DNA of 64,000 nt from Rachycentron canadum (Eukaryota > Chordata > Actinopteri > Carangiformes > Rachycentridae). Location of the stretch: the NCBI GenBank assembly GCA_038496675.1, contig CM076652.1, positions 12,842,710-12,906,709 on the forward strand, in the 5' to 3' direction. Made by a program: the position numbers and the translations under genes. The notes below the pieces were generated by a model. The model had not been told where the DNA came from. It did not search any database and saw nothing but the letters and a program-made list of their open reading frames with translations. The stretch's first letter is position 1; every line of letters starts with the position of its first letter. Positions 51,301-64,000 of the stretch are shown piece after piece.

Positions 51301-54300
51301 CTCCTTGGTTAATTGTCATCTTACTCTTACCTGGTGTCTGAGGGGACTTGAGGAGCAGCCAGGCAACCTGTGCTGCCAGAGCTCCAGTGAAAACCCAAAA
51401 TCTTGGCTTTATTTCATGCAGGTTTTACCTTCTAATGGGCTATAGGGGTTTAAGAGTGTGAAGACATATGCTTGCACTCAGTGTTGTGACACCAGCACAA
51501 CACAGTGTTGTATCTTGCACAAATATGCAGGCTGGCGCTCGATCATCCATATGCAGCATGCAATGGCATTTCACACACCTTTGTGCTTCAAGAGTTTGTT
51601 CAGTGAAATATCTTTTGCAGCAGATTTGTTAAGCTGTAACATAGATGACACTAAGTCTAGTCACCATGTACCGTTTTCTGTCTTTTAGTCCATAGTTAGC
51701 ACTAAGGGGATGTGAATGATGTGCTGTGGACTGACATTGGTCTACCCCTTCTCCTTCTGCATAGTAGAAAATAGGTGAGGAGTGATTTTTTTGTCCCTGA
51801 CTGGTTTGTTTTGTCAAAATTGAAAAACTACTCAACTAGTCTTCAGTTCAGAGCTGAAGAGGGCTCTTGGATTAGCAGATTCAATTTAGTGGATAAAATC
51901 ATTTTGACTTTGTGTTTTATCATTTTGGATGAGTATGATTAATCCATCTATGACAGGTCGTGTTCTATTCGGTCATTATAATCACTTACAAACCTGTAGA
52001 GTGCTTTTTGTGATTAGATCTTACAGTGATGGCGTGCCAAACAAGCTTTGACTCTCTGACCTATACTGGTGTCACAGGCTTGCATGAAAGGACCGAGGCC
52101 TCAGACATGGCTTTACACAAAGCACGTCACCTCGGCTGAAGGCTACAATATCTAACCATTGTTGTTTTAAATCGTTAGCTTTTTCATCCATCTATTGCAC
52201 TCTTATTAGCAGCCCCTAGCACTCAGCAGTGGTTAACTCAATTAAGTAGCTCCATTATAATCAGTGAGAGCTGTAACAGAAGCCTGAGTTATCACAGAGC
52301 TGATGGAGGGCTGTGTCGCAGCTATAACCTGGCCTCTGTGGGGTTGGGCTCAGAAATGGAAAAACGCACAGTTGGACAGTGATTGAGGAGCTGCAATTTA
52401 CATGCTTCAGGGATGTGGAACAAGGTCTCACAGTTTCTGCTACCAGAGTTTTTGCACATAGAAACTGGGAAGAGAGCGTTTGCCTGCTAGACTATAACAC
52501 AGACACAGGCATTAGAAAACACTCAGAATCAAATCTGTGGGATGGAGACGAGAGTCAGCCAGGTACACACAGAAAGACACAGAAGATCAGGCAGACAGAC
52601 AGACAGCACTAATGCTCAGATGTGCATGCAAACACACACTGAGTGAAGTAAATGCAATTACAGAGAACTGCAGGGGAGCATATAAAACAATATGGCTGTT
52701 ACACTTTCAATATCAGCAATATCAACAAATGATTTAAGCATTACAAATGGAAGAAAATGACTATAATATTATGAATTTGATGACTGTAATCTCTTTCTGA
52801 AACATATTACCTCTGATTGAATTACTGTTTTATTTTAATATAAAACCTAATTAACAGTGCTGAGGCCAAGTTCTGAGGGTTTATATCTTTGAAGTCCTGC
52901 CCTCTGCAAACAGTGGGAAAAACGTGTCTCATCTGTGAAGCAGTTTTCTCTCTGCTCTGTGCCTCTGTAGCACGTTCACTCTGATCGTGATCCAGCTGTT
53001 GGCCAAAAACAAAGAAACAGAGGAACTCATTACTGCTTTTGTAGCCTTCCAGTTGAAGTTTTTTTTTTCAAGGGGGGGGGGGGGCAGCAAAAAGTTCCAG
53101 AAATAAATACAGCATGTGTGTGTCTGTCTGTTTATATGTATGATGAGTCATGCTTAGTGTTGTCTCATAGGGTAGTAAGACCTCATCTGACATAGTTATG
53201 GGTGTTGGTCTGGTCTAAATATAGATTCCCTTAAAAGATTCCTTTCACAGCAGTGGTGTTGGGGCCACTGATTTCTAAAACAATGTCCACATCTGGAGAC
53301 CTAACTGGCAGACACACCTATGCCAAGTGGGTCGCTTTCGGTCCTAAAATCCATATTTGGGCAAGACTAACCCAGTCTAACCATCCTGATGAATCTTTCT
53401 CACATCTGTCAGATGTATTTCTCTTTATCAGATCTTGGCCCATTGTCTGGTTCTGCTTAGCCAAAAAATGACCACTGGACAGACATAGATGGCCAGAGGT
53501 GTCATAACCTCCCAATTCTGGGCAGAGGTCCAGACGATCCCTTTAGCAGCAGCAGATCTCTGTCTTCTCCTCTCATGGTTCTCAATGGCTCAACATCACC
53601 AAACTATCAGCCAATAGCTAAATGAAGCCAAAGTCGAAGCTGAGTGGCAGGCAAGTAGGAAGAATAATTAGTGCACTGCACCACACTATGGTGAATTCTT
53701 TATGTATGGGTGTGTGTGTGGTGAGTGTGTGTGTCTGTGTATGTGTGAATAAGGAAAAAAAAGAGAAAGTGAGATAAAGAAGTCAGACAGATGGGAGGAA
53801 GAGAGATGACTTGTCCTTGTGGAGTCACTGTGCCTCCACTACATTTGACAAAGTGATTGCATGTAAAGGTGCTTTACAGACCTCATTAGCAAAATGGTTT
53901 CCCATGAGGTAAAGGTTATATATCAGAATTCAGACCTGGGTGTCTGGAAGTTTGTAGGTACCACATACAATTATGATGGAGGTTAGAGCTTTGAAAGTGA
54001 ATGTATAGGAAAATGATCGTATTGTGTGCATGTGCAAGTGTGTGTGTTTAGTCAGTCTGTCTTCCTACTGACCTCAGTATGTGGTTTGCTTTCAGAACAG
54101 ATGCTCCTGGGAAACTTTTGGTGTGTGTGTAGGTCAGTGTTTGCTGTGTCTCTTATTAAGTGTGTGCCTCAGTCTGTTTCTGTCCTCTGAATGTCCTGCA
54201 GAGCATTTGTTACTTAGTGACAGCACTGGACAGTGAGGTCAGACCACAGCAGCCACTGAAAACTTACTGCGGTTAAATACTTTTGGAAGTCCTACGCCAG

Positions 54301-55200
54301 GATAGGACTAATTCCACATGGTGATGTGGTTGGTAGGAGCGGCAGACATCTTTTGTGGATTTAATCCCTTTGAAATATGTAAATTCCTAAAGTAAAATTT
54401 CTAAAACAAATGACAAGCCCACTCTGGTGAGGACTGTGAAGTCCTATGCCAAATCTGTGTCATTATAATTACATCCACATCTTTAGCATTGCTATTTTTT
54501 TTTTTATCTTTGTCTCCAGTCCAATTGGAATAACTGTCACTCTTAGGAAGGTTTTGAAGTAGCAATGTTATGAATGTATTTTGTGTACAACATCATGTTT
54601 TCCCTCACTAAACCAGAAAGTTACTCATTTACTACAATCAAAAAGAGTTTGTTTCCAATACTGTGCTATTTTTATAGAGCCCCAATGAACTGGTTTAATC
54701 TAGTAAGAAAAAATCATTGTACTTTGTCCTATCACAGTCTGTGACATTAAGGTCGCCTGATTTCAAGGGAGGCTTGGCTGCAGCAGTTTGATTTCCCTGT
54801 TGAAGTAGAGACCCTCGAGAATTTTTCACCTAGAAAAAGCAGTGAAGAGAAACACCTCAATAATCATACTTTGACTGGAGCTCTAATCCCCAAACATCTG
54901 ACACAATTACACCTATTAACACAGGTAATTAAACATTAAAAAGCACACACACACACATGACCCTCATGTATTCTGTGAGCACATGAGTTGAGAGAGAGAA
55001 AGGCACATGTATCCATGATGGTAATACTTGGATGGCAGGCTTTTCTCTTGATCAAGTTAAGTATTTATTTTTATCATGACCTTAAGGTATTTTTTAAAGG
55101 TATAATCCCATAAGGATATTTTTTATCTGTATTTTGCAACTTTTGAAAACTATATAGTTTTTTTTTTTAAAAATCTGTCAACGCCACGACACAAAATCAA
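48341..55200. other. Non-coding stretch
   Basis: No gene recognised. It has CT- and CA-rich tracts near 48560, a G run near 53070 and GT tracts near 53710. The segment 52140-52340 is AT-rich, low in simple repeats and might be conserved non-coding DNA. That is a guess. Confidence 0.4.
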
Positions 55201-55330
55201 GCAAACAGCTAATTCACTTTGTGAGAACGGCAAACGGATGAGGAAGATGAGTAGTGAGGGCTATCTGAGCTCAAGTGCTGCCAGCTGGGTTTTACAATTA
55301 CTGATATGTTTCTTCTTCCCTGACAACCAG

Positions 55331-55491
55331 GTGAGTCACAGAGCGGTGAGAACGGGGGGGGGACCGGAGTGACGGACAGGAGAGGAAAAGGAGGAAATGG
55401 AGAAAGGAGGAATGTCAAATCTGGTGCATTGGAAGTGATCTTGGCAGGAAACCTAAGTTACCATAGCGACCTGGTGAAAGCTCTGCAGCAA
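55331..55491 (+). other. Exon-like block of unknown identity
   Basis: A 161-base stretch preceded by a pyrimidine tract ending AACCAG and followed by a good donor (CAA, then GTAAGC). It is open in one frame and ends GALEVILAGNLSYHSDLVKAL plus QQ. The first half is a low-complexity Gly/Arg-rich run over a nine-G tract. I do not recognise the protein. The same AACCAG is followed by GTGAGT, so it could instead be the donor of an upstream exon. No partner exons were found. Confidence 0.2.
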
Positions 55492-55992
55492 GTAAGCGAG
55501 ACAGAGAGAAAGAGAAGTACAGAGAACAGACCTTGATGTATTGTGTCTCTCACCGTGGTTCTTTTCAATATTTGAAACGTGACTGTTACATTTAATACCA
55601 GGTATAAATACAGCTCTTTGTCACAACTGCATTGATTAAGTCGATCAATACTAAATACTTATTATTGACATAATTCCTCAGGGAGATTCAGGTTTCTGCA
55701 ATTACCTTGTCTCTATTACTATTGAAACGCAGCCAGGTTAATCATTGGACCTGTTAAAATCATCAGTGCTCGACTCCACAGTCGGACAATCTCTGGTTGA
55801 AAGGATATGAAGCAGAACTGCACATTCATTTACATCAGTATGCTCTTTGTAATGTGGCTGCTAATTGGTCGTCTTTGATGCACTCGACTGCTGGGACTGA
55901 CTGCTGACTTTAATAAGCTTATTCACCAGCACGAAGATTCAGATAGGGCCTCTGCCATGGACAGCCAAGGGGGGAAATTAATATATTTAAAT

Positions 55993-55993
<1 letters not shown>

Positions 55994-56040
<47 letters not shown>
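55994..56040. repeat. (CA)n microsatellite
   Basis: A perfect CA tract of about 23 units. Confidence 0.9.
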
Positions 56041-56046
<6 letters not shown>

Positions 56047-57023
56047 ATACACATAGTTATTACAAACATACACCCATGCATTAATGCACATAGTAACATG
56101 AACACATGACAGCCATAGAATTGCACAACATAGCATAGCATTGTACAACCATGTCAAGCCACAAGCAGAGATACACAGGGGAGGTGTCAGAAAATGGGTT
56201 TATCTGTCTATGTAACAGGAACTGCTGGGATTATTCCGAACTTGATATCCATCTCCCCAAAGCTGCGACAGAAGGTGGACACTCGGCAGGACAAGATTGC
56301 CACAACTGCCACAGCTAGTCCTCAACTCTTCCTCTAGATGAGTCCTCCTAACACTCTCTTCTCCTCTGTTTTTACACTGCACTACATTCAGTTGGCTGTT
56401 TCATTCAAGTGAACCAGAAAGTGGTCACAGACCCTTGGGCCTCACTATATTTTATGCAAAGGTGCAACAATGTAAAAATACTCCAAATACTCCATAGTTC
56501 AAAATTTTACAAAAGCAAACGTTGTTCCTTGCAGTAATAGTAATTAGTAATTAGTGGTAATAATTCTAAATGTAATTATTATTTGTTATTTTACTGCATT
56601 AACATGTTATCTATATTTTAATGCTCAAATATATCTATGTTACATAGATATATACTACCTAATATTTTCTAAAAATCATATGTTTTAAATTAAGATGCAA
56701 AGGAAACACAAATTTGCAGTTACTTTCCACCACAGCCATTTTCTGACAATTAACCTTCCTGTAATGCTTCTTAGAGCAGGTTTGAGGTGTCTGAGCCTGT
56801 GAAAAATTCCTCCTTATGTCATTTGTTGACATTAACAGGACATTTGTCTTTAGCAGACACTGATGGACAAATGGGATCATTGATTTCCTCTCTTGCGTCT
56901 TTGGTGTCCAGACTTATTCCTGTAGTGTTTCTGTCTCTCATGTTCGCTCTACAATCCACTACAAATGTCAAGCAAAGACATTCCATGGCCAGTCCCTCCC
57001 CCTCCTTATCACCCGGGATTCCT

Positions 57024-57084
57024 GAATGTGTCTCTGTGTTTAAATGTGTCTCTGTGTTTGAGTGTGTCTCTGTGTTTGAGTGTG
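57024..57084. repeat. 18-bp minisatellite, about 3.4 copies
   Basis: The unit is GAATGTGTCTCTGTGTTT, with copies at 57024-57041, 57042-57059 and 57060-57077 and a partial one to 57084. Because 18 is a multiple of three it creates a chance open frame with a hexapeptide repeat. Confidence 0.8.
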
Positions 57085-57332
57085 TAACTTTGTCGGTGTA
57101 TTTCTGGGTCGACATTGCTGAAGGGTTGCTTTGTTTCTATGTTGTGGAGAAGCTTAGGAAATGTCAACTCAAACTCTAGATAGTACAACGTGACTTGCAG
57201 CCATCACATTTTTCTGCTAAGTTACATAAAGTCACCGTTTTACCCAAGCAAGGGTGAATGGGTAATAAATCATTCTGTGTTCAATCCCTATGTACATGTT
57301 TTGTCCAATTTGGAGAGATTACCTCTCTTCAC

Positions 57333-57365
57333 CACACACACACACACACACACATAGACCTTGAG

Positions 57366-57413
<48 letters not shown>
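57333..57413. repeat. Opposed (CA)n and (TG)n microsatellites
   Basis: A CA tract (57333-57354) and a longer TG tract (57369-57413) are separated by about 14 bases. They are complementary and can form a hairpin. Confidence 0.8.
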
Positions 57414-57416
<3 letters not shown>

Positions 57417-60400
57417 TCTGTGCAGTGTTATCTGGCACCATGTGTGAAAGAGATTAAACATCTCCCACAAAAATCTCATTCCTCTCTTTTGCTCTTTTCC
57501 TATGCATTTGTCACCATCGCAACTACTCAAATACTGCTGTTAAGTCCCAGGGAGGATATCCAGCCTGTGCCTGCCTGTGAATGTGTGTACACAAAGGTGT
57601 GTGTGTGTGTGTGTGTGTATGTGTGTGTCTGAGTGTGGGTTTGTCAGCTGAGGGTAACTGGAAGTGTGGAGAACGTTTCTTTCTGCTGCAAGGGATCACC
57701 TTATTTCCACATGGGAATGATTACAATTATTGCTGATAGTTGCATGGTATCCACTGTGTCTGTGTGAGTAATACAGAGCATTGTTACAAAGCTCTGGGTC
57801 AATTGCACAAATGTGAAAATATGTGACAAAAGCTTTCCTCAATGTCGCTCTCAGAAATGCTGTGGGGTCGCCATGGTTACCAGCAGGCATGATTTTCTCT
57901 GTCATGTTCAGATGAGCAAGATTTTCCCAAGTGGATAAATCAACAACAACAAAAAAAGACTGTTTGATATAATACTGACGTCAAACATACATAACAGCGT
58001 CGACTCATTTTGACACTGATCGCTTCCCATTATTTTTTTAGCCGCCTGTAACAGAAGCTGCCTCTAGAGTTTCACTGTCTGAGGCTAAGCCATCCTGGAT
58101 CCTCATCCAGCCAAGTGTCTTTATCAAGCATCATGACACTCATTGCTCTGAACTGCCCAGTTGAGCCAAAACACCAAAAATAATCATTTTAAAAGCTTTA
58201 ACAGCTCAAAAATGTCAGAATTTGATTCATTTGGTAAATTTTTTCGGTAAATATAAAAATAAATGAAAACAAAAATTCTGATGGTAAGTGCAAGGAAGAA
58301 CACTATGTAGTGTAATAATGCAATTAGCACGTAAATCAATCTATATTTTATTTATGCAGTCACAGATACACGTAGAGCAGGGCAGAGAAAATGGGGAAAA
58401 GGGAAAGTAGATAATTGGCAGCTTCTTTTTCATGAGCAAGTTTTTGTTTTTATGTCAATTAACAAAACAAGTGTTTAGCTTGATGAGGCTAATGAGGAAG
58501 CATCTCATTTGGCTCTGCTTGTTAAACTATCTGTCAGCAGAGGAACAAAATACACTTACAGTAGACACATGCATAATAGTGTCTTAGAAAAAAGTCAGCA
58601 GGGAAGTTTTGACCTGAGTCAAAGCCAAAATCATGTTTGTAATTTGTAAGACTGACTCAAAGAAAACACTGCAACTTAAAAGTGACAATGTCAATTTTCT
58701 AATAGTATATAGTAAACACTTAATAGTTACAGAGAGAAACTAGAAATAGTTACAGCAGAAACTTGTTTAGGCCAATGAAAATATATTTAATAAGCATCCT
58801 ACATCACCTAGTTAGACCAATCAACCTGATTATTTAAATTATTAATCAGTCCAAGTCATCATAACTAATGATGACTGTAATCAGAGTCTGTTTCATGGCT
58901 GGTGATGAGTACACTCCATTTCCATTATCATTATCATGGGTATGGTTGTCACTGTAATCTACCCCATAGCGAAGCTGATGACGCTGCTTAGGCTAATCAG
59001 CCATTATTACTTGTGGAGAGAGAGTAAGAGAGTCCATGTTTGTATTTGTGTGTGAGTGAATTGGAATGTGTGGTTGAGTATGTGTTAACACGCACATTGG
59101 CCTTGTTAAATGACTTTGGTGCCAGCCATGTCGGACTTAGTTCAGTTCGGCTCTTCCAGTGGTGGTGGGTGTGTTTCGACAAAGTGCACCAGTAAACACT
59201 GCCACATCTCAGCTCCACTGAGTGCTGTAGACATCTTCAAAAAGAGTTCAACTCGGGACAAATTGTGTAATAATTCAATTCAGGTAGGACTCAGAGGTGT
59301 TTGTACTCATCCAGATATGCTTGAGGACAACTGTCTTAAATTCCATTTTGTGTTATTTATAAAAAATATTTGGATTGTTCATCCAGTGGAAAAAAAAAAG
59401 AAACAAGAAATTCATCCTGAGCTGACTTATATATTTAATTATCAGTGCATTTTCATTCAACCTTTTGTTCTCATAATGTGATTGCCATTTGTTTAAAACA
59501 AAGTGACATGAAATATAATCGATTGGGAAAAAGTTAATTGCAAATCAAAGCAAAGTGGCTTTTTTTCCACAAAGTGACAGATTGATTCCATTCTTAATAA
59601 CTAAATACACAACTCCTGAAGAAGGCAGCTGACCAGATATTTAAGACAATACAAAATTCCCCATGAGCTACTTTGGTTGATTTTTAACCACATGACCTGT
59701 TAGTTAAAAGTCTCTTCATGCCAGGTAGCTCTGTGGTATTTGCAAAACCCACAACCTCTTAAATGGGTGTCCTTCACTAATGGCTAACCATATTCCCAGG
59801 TTGCTACAGCTATTTGCAGAGCAAAGCCTTGATGGTGGGCTAGAGACTGAAGCCCAGTCAAATGTGTGATAGCAGGTGTTCCAGGTTGTAGTCATGGTGG
59901 TTTGTTTTTGCCTTTCTGTTTGATTACTGCTTCTGTGTTCTGCATGGCTGAACACTGAGCTGCACAGCAGTGCCGGCTATCTGTCTTTCTGCAAAACACA
60001 CACACACACACACCAGAAACACACACACACACACACACACTGAAACAAAGTAGAGTGTCTTTTTTTTTTTTTTTTTTTTTACATCACCAGCTGTTCATAC
60101 CCATCAAAACTGGCCATCACTGCAGCGTGTATGAGAAAAAGTGGACACAGTACAATCTCCTTTACATCAATTAACCAAACAACATATGAATATGAACTGA
60201 CACCACAGACAAGACAAAACGTGGCTGTTGGACTTACATCCCATACTGCAGAATCGTTTCAGTAAATGGTTTACTTGGCCCTTGTGGCCCCACAGCAACA
60301 GTTTAGAGAGTGGGGACTTTGTCTGGGTCTGACCTTCATTTATCAGGTTGTTTATTCATCCAGGACTACACACATTACAGCTTGGCAGCAGGGATGTGGG

Positions 60401-63400
60401 ACCAGTTGATGATGGATTAACAGAGGAAGACACTAGGATTGGTTTAAAGTCAGGAGATGAACTCTGTGATTTGGTTCATTATGCTCCTCTCCCCAAACTC
60501 ACTTCCTCTCGTGATCTCTCTCTGTCTCTTTCTAACTCTCCTCCCTCCTCCTCTCCTCCCTTGAGCATTTTGTTATTTTCTCATATTTTATGTAACACAT
60601 TTTTCATATTTATCAGTCCATCATCAATATCCACAACCACATATCCACACAAATTCCGAGCCCTATCTTTCTGGCAATCATTTTATCTGTCTTTTTATTC
60701 CTGTGTTTCCTTTCCATTATCTGTTCAATTTTTCTCCATCTTCACAAACAATTAATCAATCTCCCCCTGCCAGGTGCAAGTCATCCATCTCTCTCCATTT
60801 CTCCACCCTTCTCTTGCTCATCTGCACACTGGTCTGTCTTTACGCTTTGTCTCTTTCTCTTTTCATTAATTCTTTCTCTCTGCCGGTCTCCTCAGTGGCT
60901 GTGTGCGGAATATAAACTTCACAGAGGGAGAATGTCATGTGATGTTGTGTTTCCCCTGTTTACTGTGATCATTGTTTGTTGTTATCTTGCATATGCTTGT
61001 TTCTATTGAGCCTGGCAACAGTTGATCGATATCCTTCGTATAGTCACACATCACTAACACTATCCTTCTCCATGGGCATGTGCTCAAAGGTCAATAACAA
61101 TGATCCCACTTCATTTACAACTCAAGTCCATTCACAAAACAACTCATAGAGAGAGTAATCCTCAATAATCCTAATGCAAATGTATTTGTGCTAATGCTAT
61201 GAATGTACATTTGTGCTGAAGTATTTTTGAGTCTAAATGATACTCGTGCCCTCAAAACCAGATTGTGTGAAAGTAAACAGTCTATAATCTATAATAATAA
61301 TAATATATAATCTAGTCTATAATCCAAATAGAAAAGAAAGTCACTCCATTAAAACAAGGACTGAAAGATGCGTTACATGTGCGGGTACATGTACATATAC
61401 AGGTACAACTTCAAATGTCTTTAATCAGTTCATTCATTCACTCTTCTTCTATAGGCCATGTTTCCAGGATTTATTTACATCATTATCTCCTTTCTCAGGA
61501 CTTTTTCTGTGCATCTACCTGACCTCCTCCTCACACTGCTTCCATTACTTTTCTGTCTTTTAGTCTTGTAAAAGGGCTTTTCCACAGCTTGCTGGGCAAC
61601 ACTCCAGCAGAGAGATAGAGAGAGATGGAGACAGAGAGAGGAGCAAGAGGAAGAGAGAAAAGGGAGCAGAGGGGTGAGGTGGAGGTGGACTGTGGAAGTG
61701 CCCAGAGGGTTGCTCCTGCCAAGGGAGCACAGACGATGGTTTGTGTCTGTGTTTGTGTTGGTGGTCCCTTGTGTCAAAGAATGCAGCAGAGGGCCAGCTT
61801 GCCACATCACAGACCTAATGTTGAGTCTCTGCTGCCAAGGCTAACACTGGGGCCACGCAGTCATCTATCTCCACATACTAACCCTCTGTCCCCTCTGCTG
61901 CCAGAGTTCAACTGAGCACTAAAGGCATGATAGCCTAATATATGACACAGAGTGCATTTCAATCATTACAATAGCTATCAGCCATTGAGAGGGCATCGTG
62001 CGTCTTGTCTTTATACTTTTTAAACAGCATCATATCCTCTTATAGCCAGCCTCATTACAGGCTGCCCTCAGACCCAAGGAGAATTATAATCAAAGGTAGA
62101 ATCAAGCCCATCCTTTATATGTGACCCTCCAATAACCCTACGTCCACATCCTCTTAGTGAAGGTCAGTCATGCTCATTGTTCTGCTCTGGTAGGCAGGAA
62201 ATAAGGGAATAGCATCAGCCTTTCCCTCTGGGTGTGCAGACCAGTGTGTATTGTTTTGTGCAGGGTGGTGCTGCCGATGATATTAATAGCATACAAAGTC
62301 TTGGCTTGGATACAATTTAAATCAGCTCATGTATGATGAGAAGACTTGGCTTGATTGATAAAATTTCAGGTGGGCATGGGTGTAAATTTTTGTGTGACAT
62401 AAACATGATAAATAGTTGCTGTTTTCACCTATAAAGTCTTTTAAAAGGCAAGGAAACACAAAACTATGCACAGGTGACACCTGGGACTAACTGACTTTGG
62501 CATCAACTTAAGATGCAAAAATGCATCTTCTGCGCAGCATGTGTTCTCCTGTTTGTTGCTCTCAGACACACAATGCGCGCTAATAAATTCGCATACACAC
62601 AATCTCACGTGCACACTTCCACATTCACACAAACACACTCACATACAGTAGCCATAATTTGCAATTTTAGCAGTGTCACAGGTAATTTTTCAGACAGACA
62701 GGTCAACAGCACTTGAGAGAAGGACTTGAAGAATTTTCATTCCAGTTTCTTATTTTTCACTTGTGCAGTAAACACTTAACTCTTTTTTTCCCCTCCAGCA
62801 CTTAAGACGATACAGTACAATGCATTCAGGAATATTCTTTAGCTTGTATATTTGACTTTTTCAAGTTTTTCTCTTTCATCTGACAGGTTGAAGGAGGAGG
62901 AGATAAATGAGTTAAGCTACAGGGAATTCAGCATATAGACAGTTATTTCATTTTTTAAGGGGAAGATAATATTTATGAAGCTCTTAGAACAAACCTTTAA
63001 ACATAAGGAAAATAGGATGCTAAGGCAATAGTGAATGTATAGATCAATTTTCCCAAACCTTTCCCAAAATTTTATTTTAACTTTTCTGCATTATGTGTAT
63101 ATACAAATGTGGGGATAGAACCACCTAATGTTACAACAAGCTATTGTGTCATTAAACTGGGGTAAGTGCAAGTTAAAAATGACTAAAGATAAACAATTAA
63201 AGGACATTTTAAGGGTTGATCTACATTCACTAATCTACTCCCGCTTTGATCTTTTAACATTGAATGAGTGTATTGCTGAGAAAAAAGCGAGATGATGATT
63301 TTAAGGAGCTTTGAAGGAACAGCCACCAGTCTTTGCTTTTCCAAGATTTTCAAACCTGGCAACACAGATTTTCTCCTATTTCGATACATGAGTCATTGAG

Positions 63401-64000
63401 GCTGACAACTGGCAATGGCACAGAGTTGATTTTCCAAATGATCCCAAAAGAATTTTAGGTTTCAAAGGCAAGGCTCCGTGCATGTCAAACCAGATTCTTT
63501 CTTCGGCCCAGCTTTGTGCACAGGGGCAGGAAGAGCATCCACTGAACTGCCCAAACGTGTGGAGCACACTATTGTTAAAAATTAGGTATGCTGTATCAAA
63601 CTATTTTTATTATCTATTTTTTAAAGGTCCTGTAACAAACAAATTGATGAATGATGACAGATGTTCCCATACTCTCTTCGCCATGTATGAAGCATTGTGT
63701 TGGTGTTCAGAGTAAAAGTGCCCCATCCATTGTAAATAGCTATCTTACCTATGAGGCTTATTTTTAATGGCAGTCTGTTCTTGACCACCTGCTACCTAAC
63801 AGCTCATGATCTTGTCATCTCATCATGAGATTCGCCAATAGACATCATTAACAAAAAAGGAGTAAGAGGTTGGAATAAATTATATTCAGACATAAGTATA
63901 ATACTTTCCTGACATGGGTGCTTTTGACATTTGCATACATTTGTTAAGTATAGAAATTAAATTTTTTGTGCTTTACAGTGAAATTACATTCAGTCTTTTG

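Larger units (their letters stand above)
55492..64000. other. Non-coding stretch to the window end
   Basis: No gene recognised. It contains CA/TG tracts at 55994-56040, 57333-57354, 57369-57413, 57597-57627 and 59998-60040, a T run at 60060-60080, and CT-rich sequence around 60515-60560. A small splice-acceptor-like site at 62887 precedes a 17-codon open stretch ending YREFSI. Confidence 0.45.

Noticed and set aside
56787..57179. 130-codon open frame with CVSVFE repeats
   Set aside because: The repeats are the translation of an 18-bp minisatellite, not a protein domain.
60348..60755. 135-codon open frame
   Set aside because: Most of it translates a CT-rich tract into Ser/Pro/Leu runs, with no homology.
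61625..61915. 96-codon open frame beginning METERGARG
   Set aside because: GA-rich and GT-rich low complexity explains the Arg/Glu and Val/Cys runs, and no partner exon or family is seen.

Overview
This is a stretch of vertebrate nuclear genome, almost certainly from a ray-finned fish and probably a percomorph teleost. It has spliced genes with GT-AG introns, long (CA)n/(GT)n microsatellites, a decayed Tc1-like transposon and two copies of an inverted-repeat element typical of percomorphs. It also holds an egg-envelope ZP3-type gene and an intact pepsinogen C gene, which implies a fish with a stomach. The species assignment is an inference. The protein families are clear from the sequence.

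Layout. (1) 1-763, + strand: the last four exons of a zona pellucida ZP3-type gene. (2) About 1400-2807: promoter and 5' region of mapk8ip2, with an expanded RE1/NRSE-like element at 1485-1512. (3) 2808-27254, + strand: the complete mapk8ip2 gene (JIP2/islet-brain 2), which I reconstruct as 14 coding exons giving 1290 residues. Intron 10 contains a 100-N assembly gap. (4) 9426-12109, - strand: a complete 9-exon pepsinogen C (gastricsin) gene, 384 residues, lying entirely inside mapk8ip2 intron 1 in the opposite orientation. (5) 30207-33992, - strand: a complete 8-exon arylsulfatase A gene (arsa), 500 residues, convergent with mapk8ip2. The MAPK8IP2-ARSA pair is also adjacent and convergent in mammals (human 22q13.33). 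(6) 34.2-64 kb: about 30 kb with no gene I can recognise. It holds repeats, microsatellites and one or two weak exon-like blocks. In human, SHANK3 follows ARSA after a large gap, so this may be the corresponding intergenic or 5' region, but I found no SHANK3 exon.

The genes do not form a pathway. ZP3 builds the egg envelope. JIP2 is a neuronal JNK-pathway scaffold and kinesin-cargo adaptor. Pepsinogen C is a gastric zymogen. Arylsulfatase A is a lysosomal sulfatide hydrolase. The most notable structural facts are the stomach-specific gene nested antisense in the first intron of a neuronal gene, the RE1-like element upstream of the neuronal gene, and the very large acidic/serine-rich exon 6 of mapk8ip2. 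I see no prokaryote-type operon, CRISPR array or unknown enzymatic system here.
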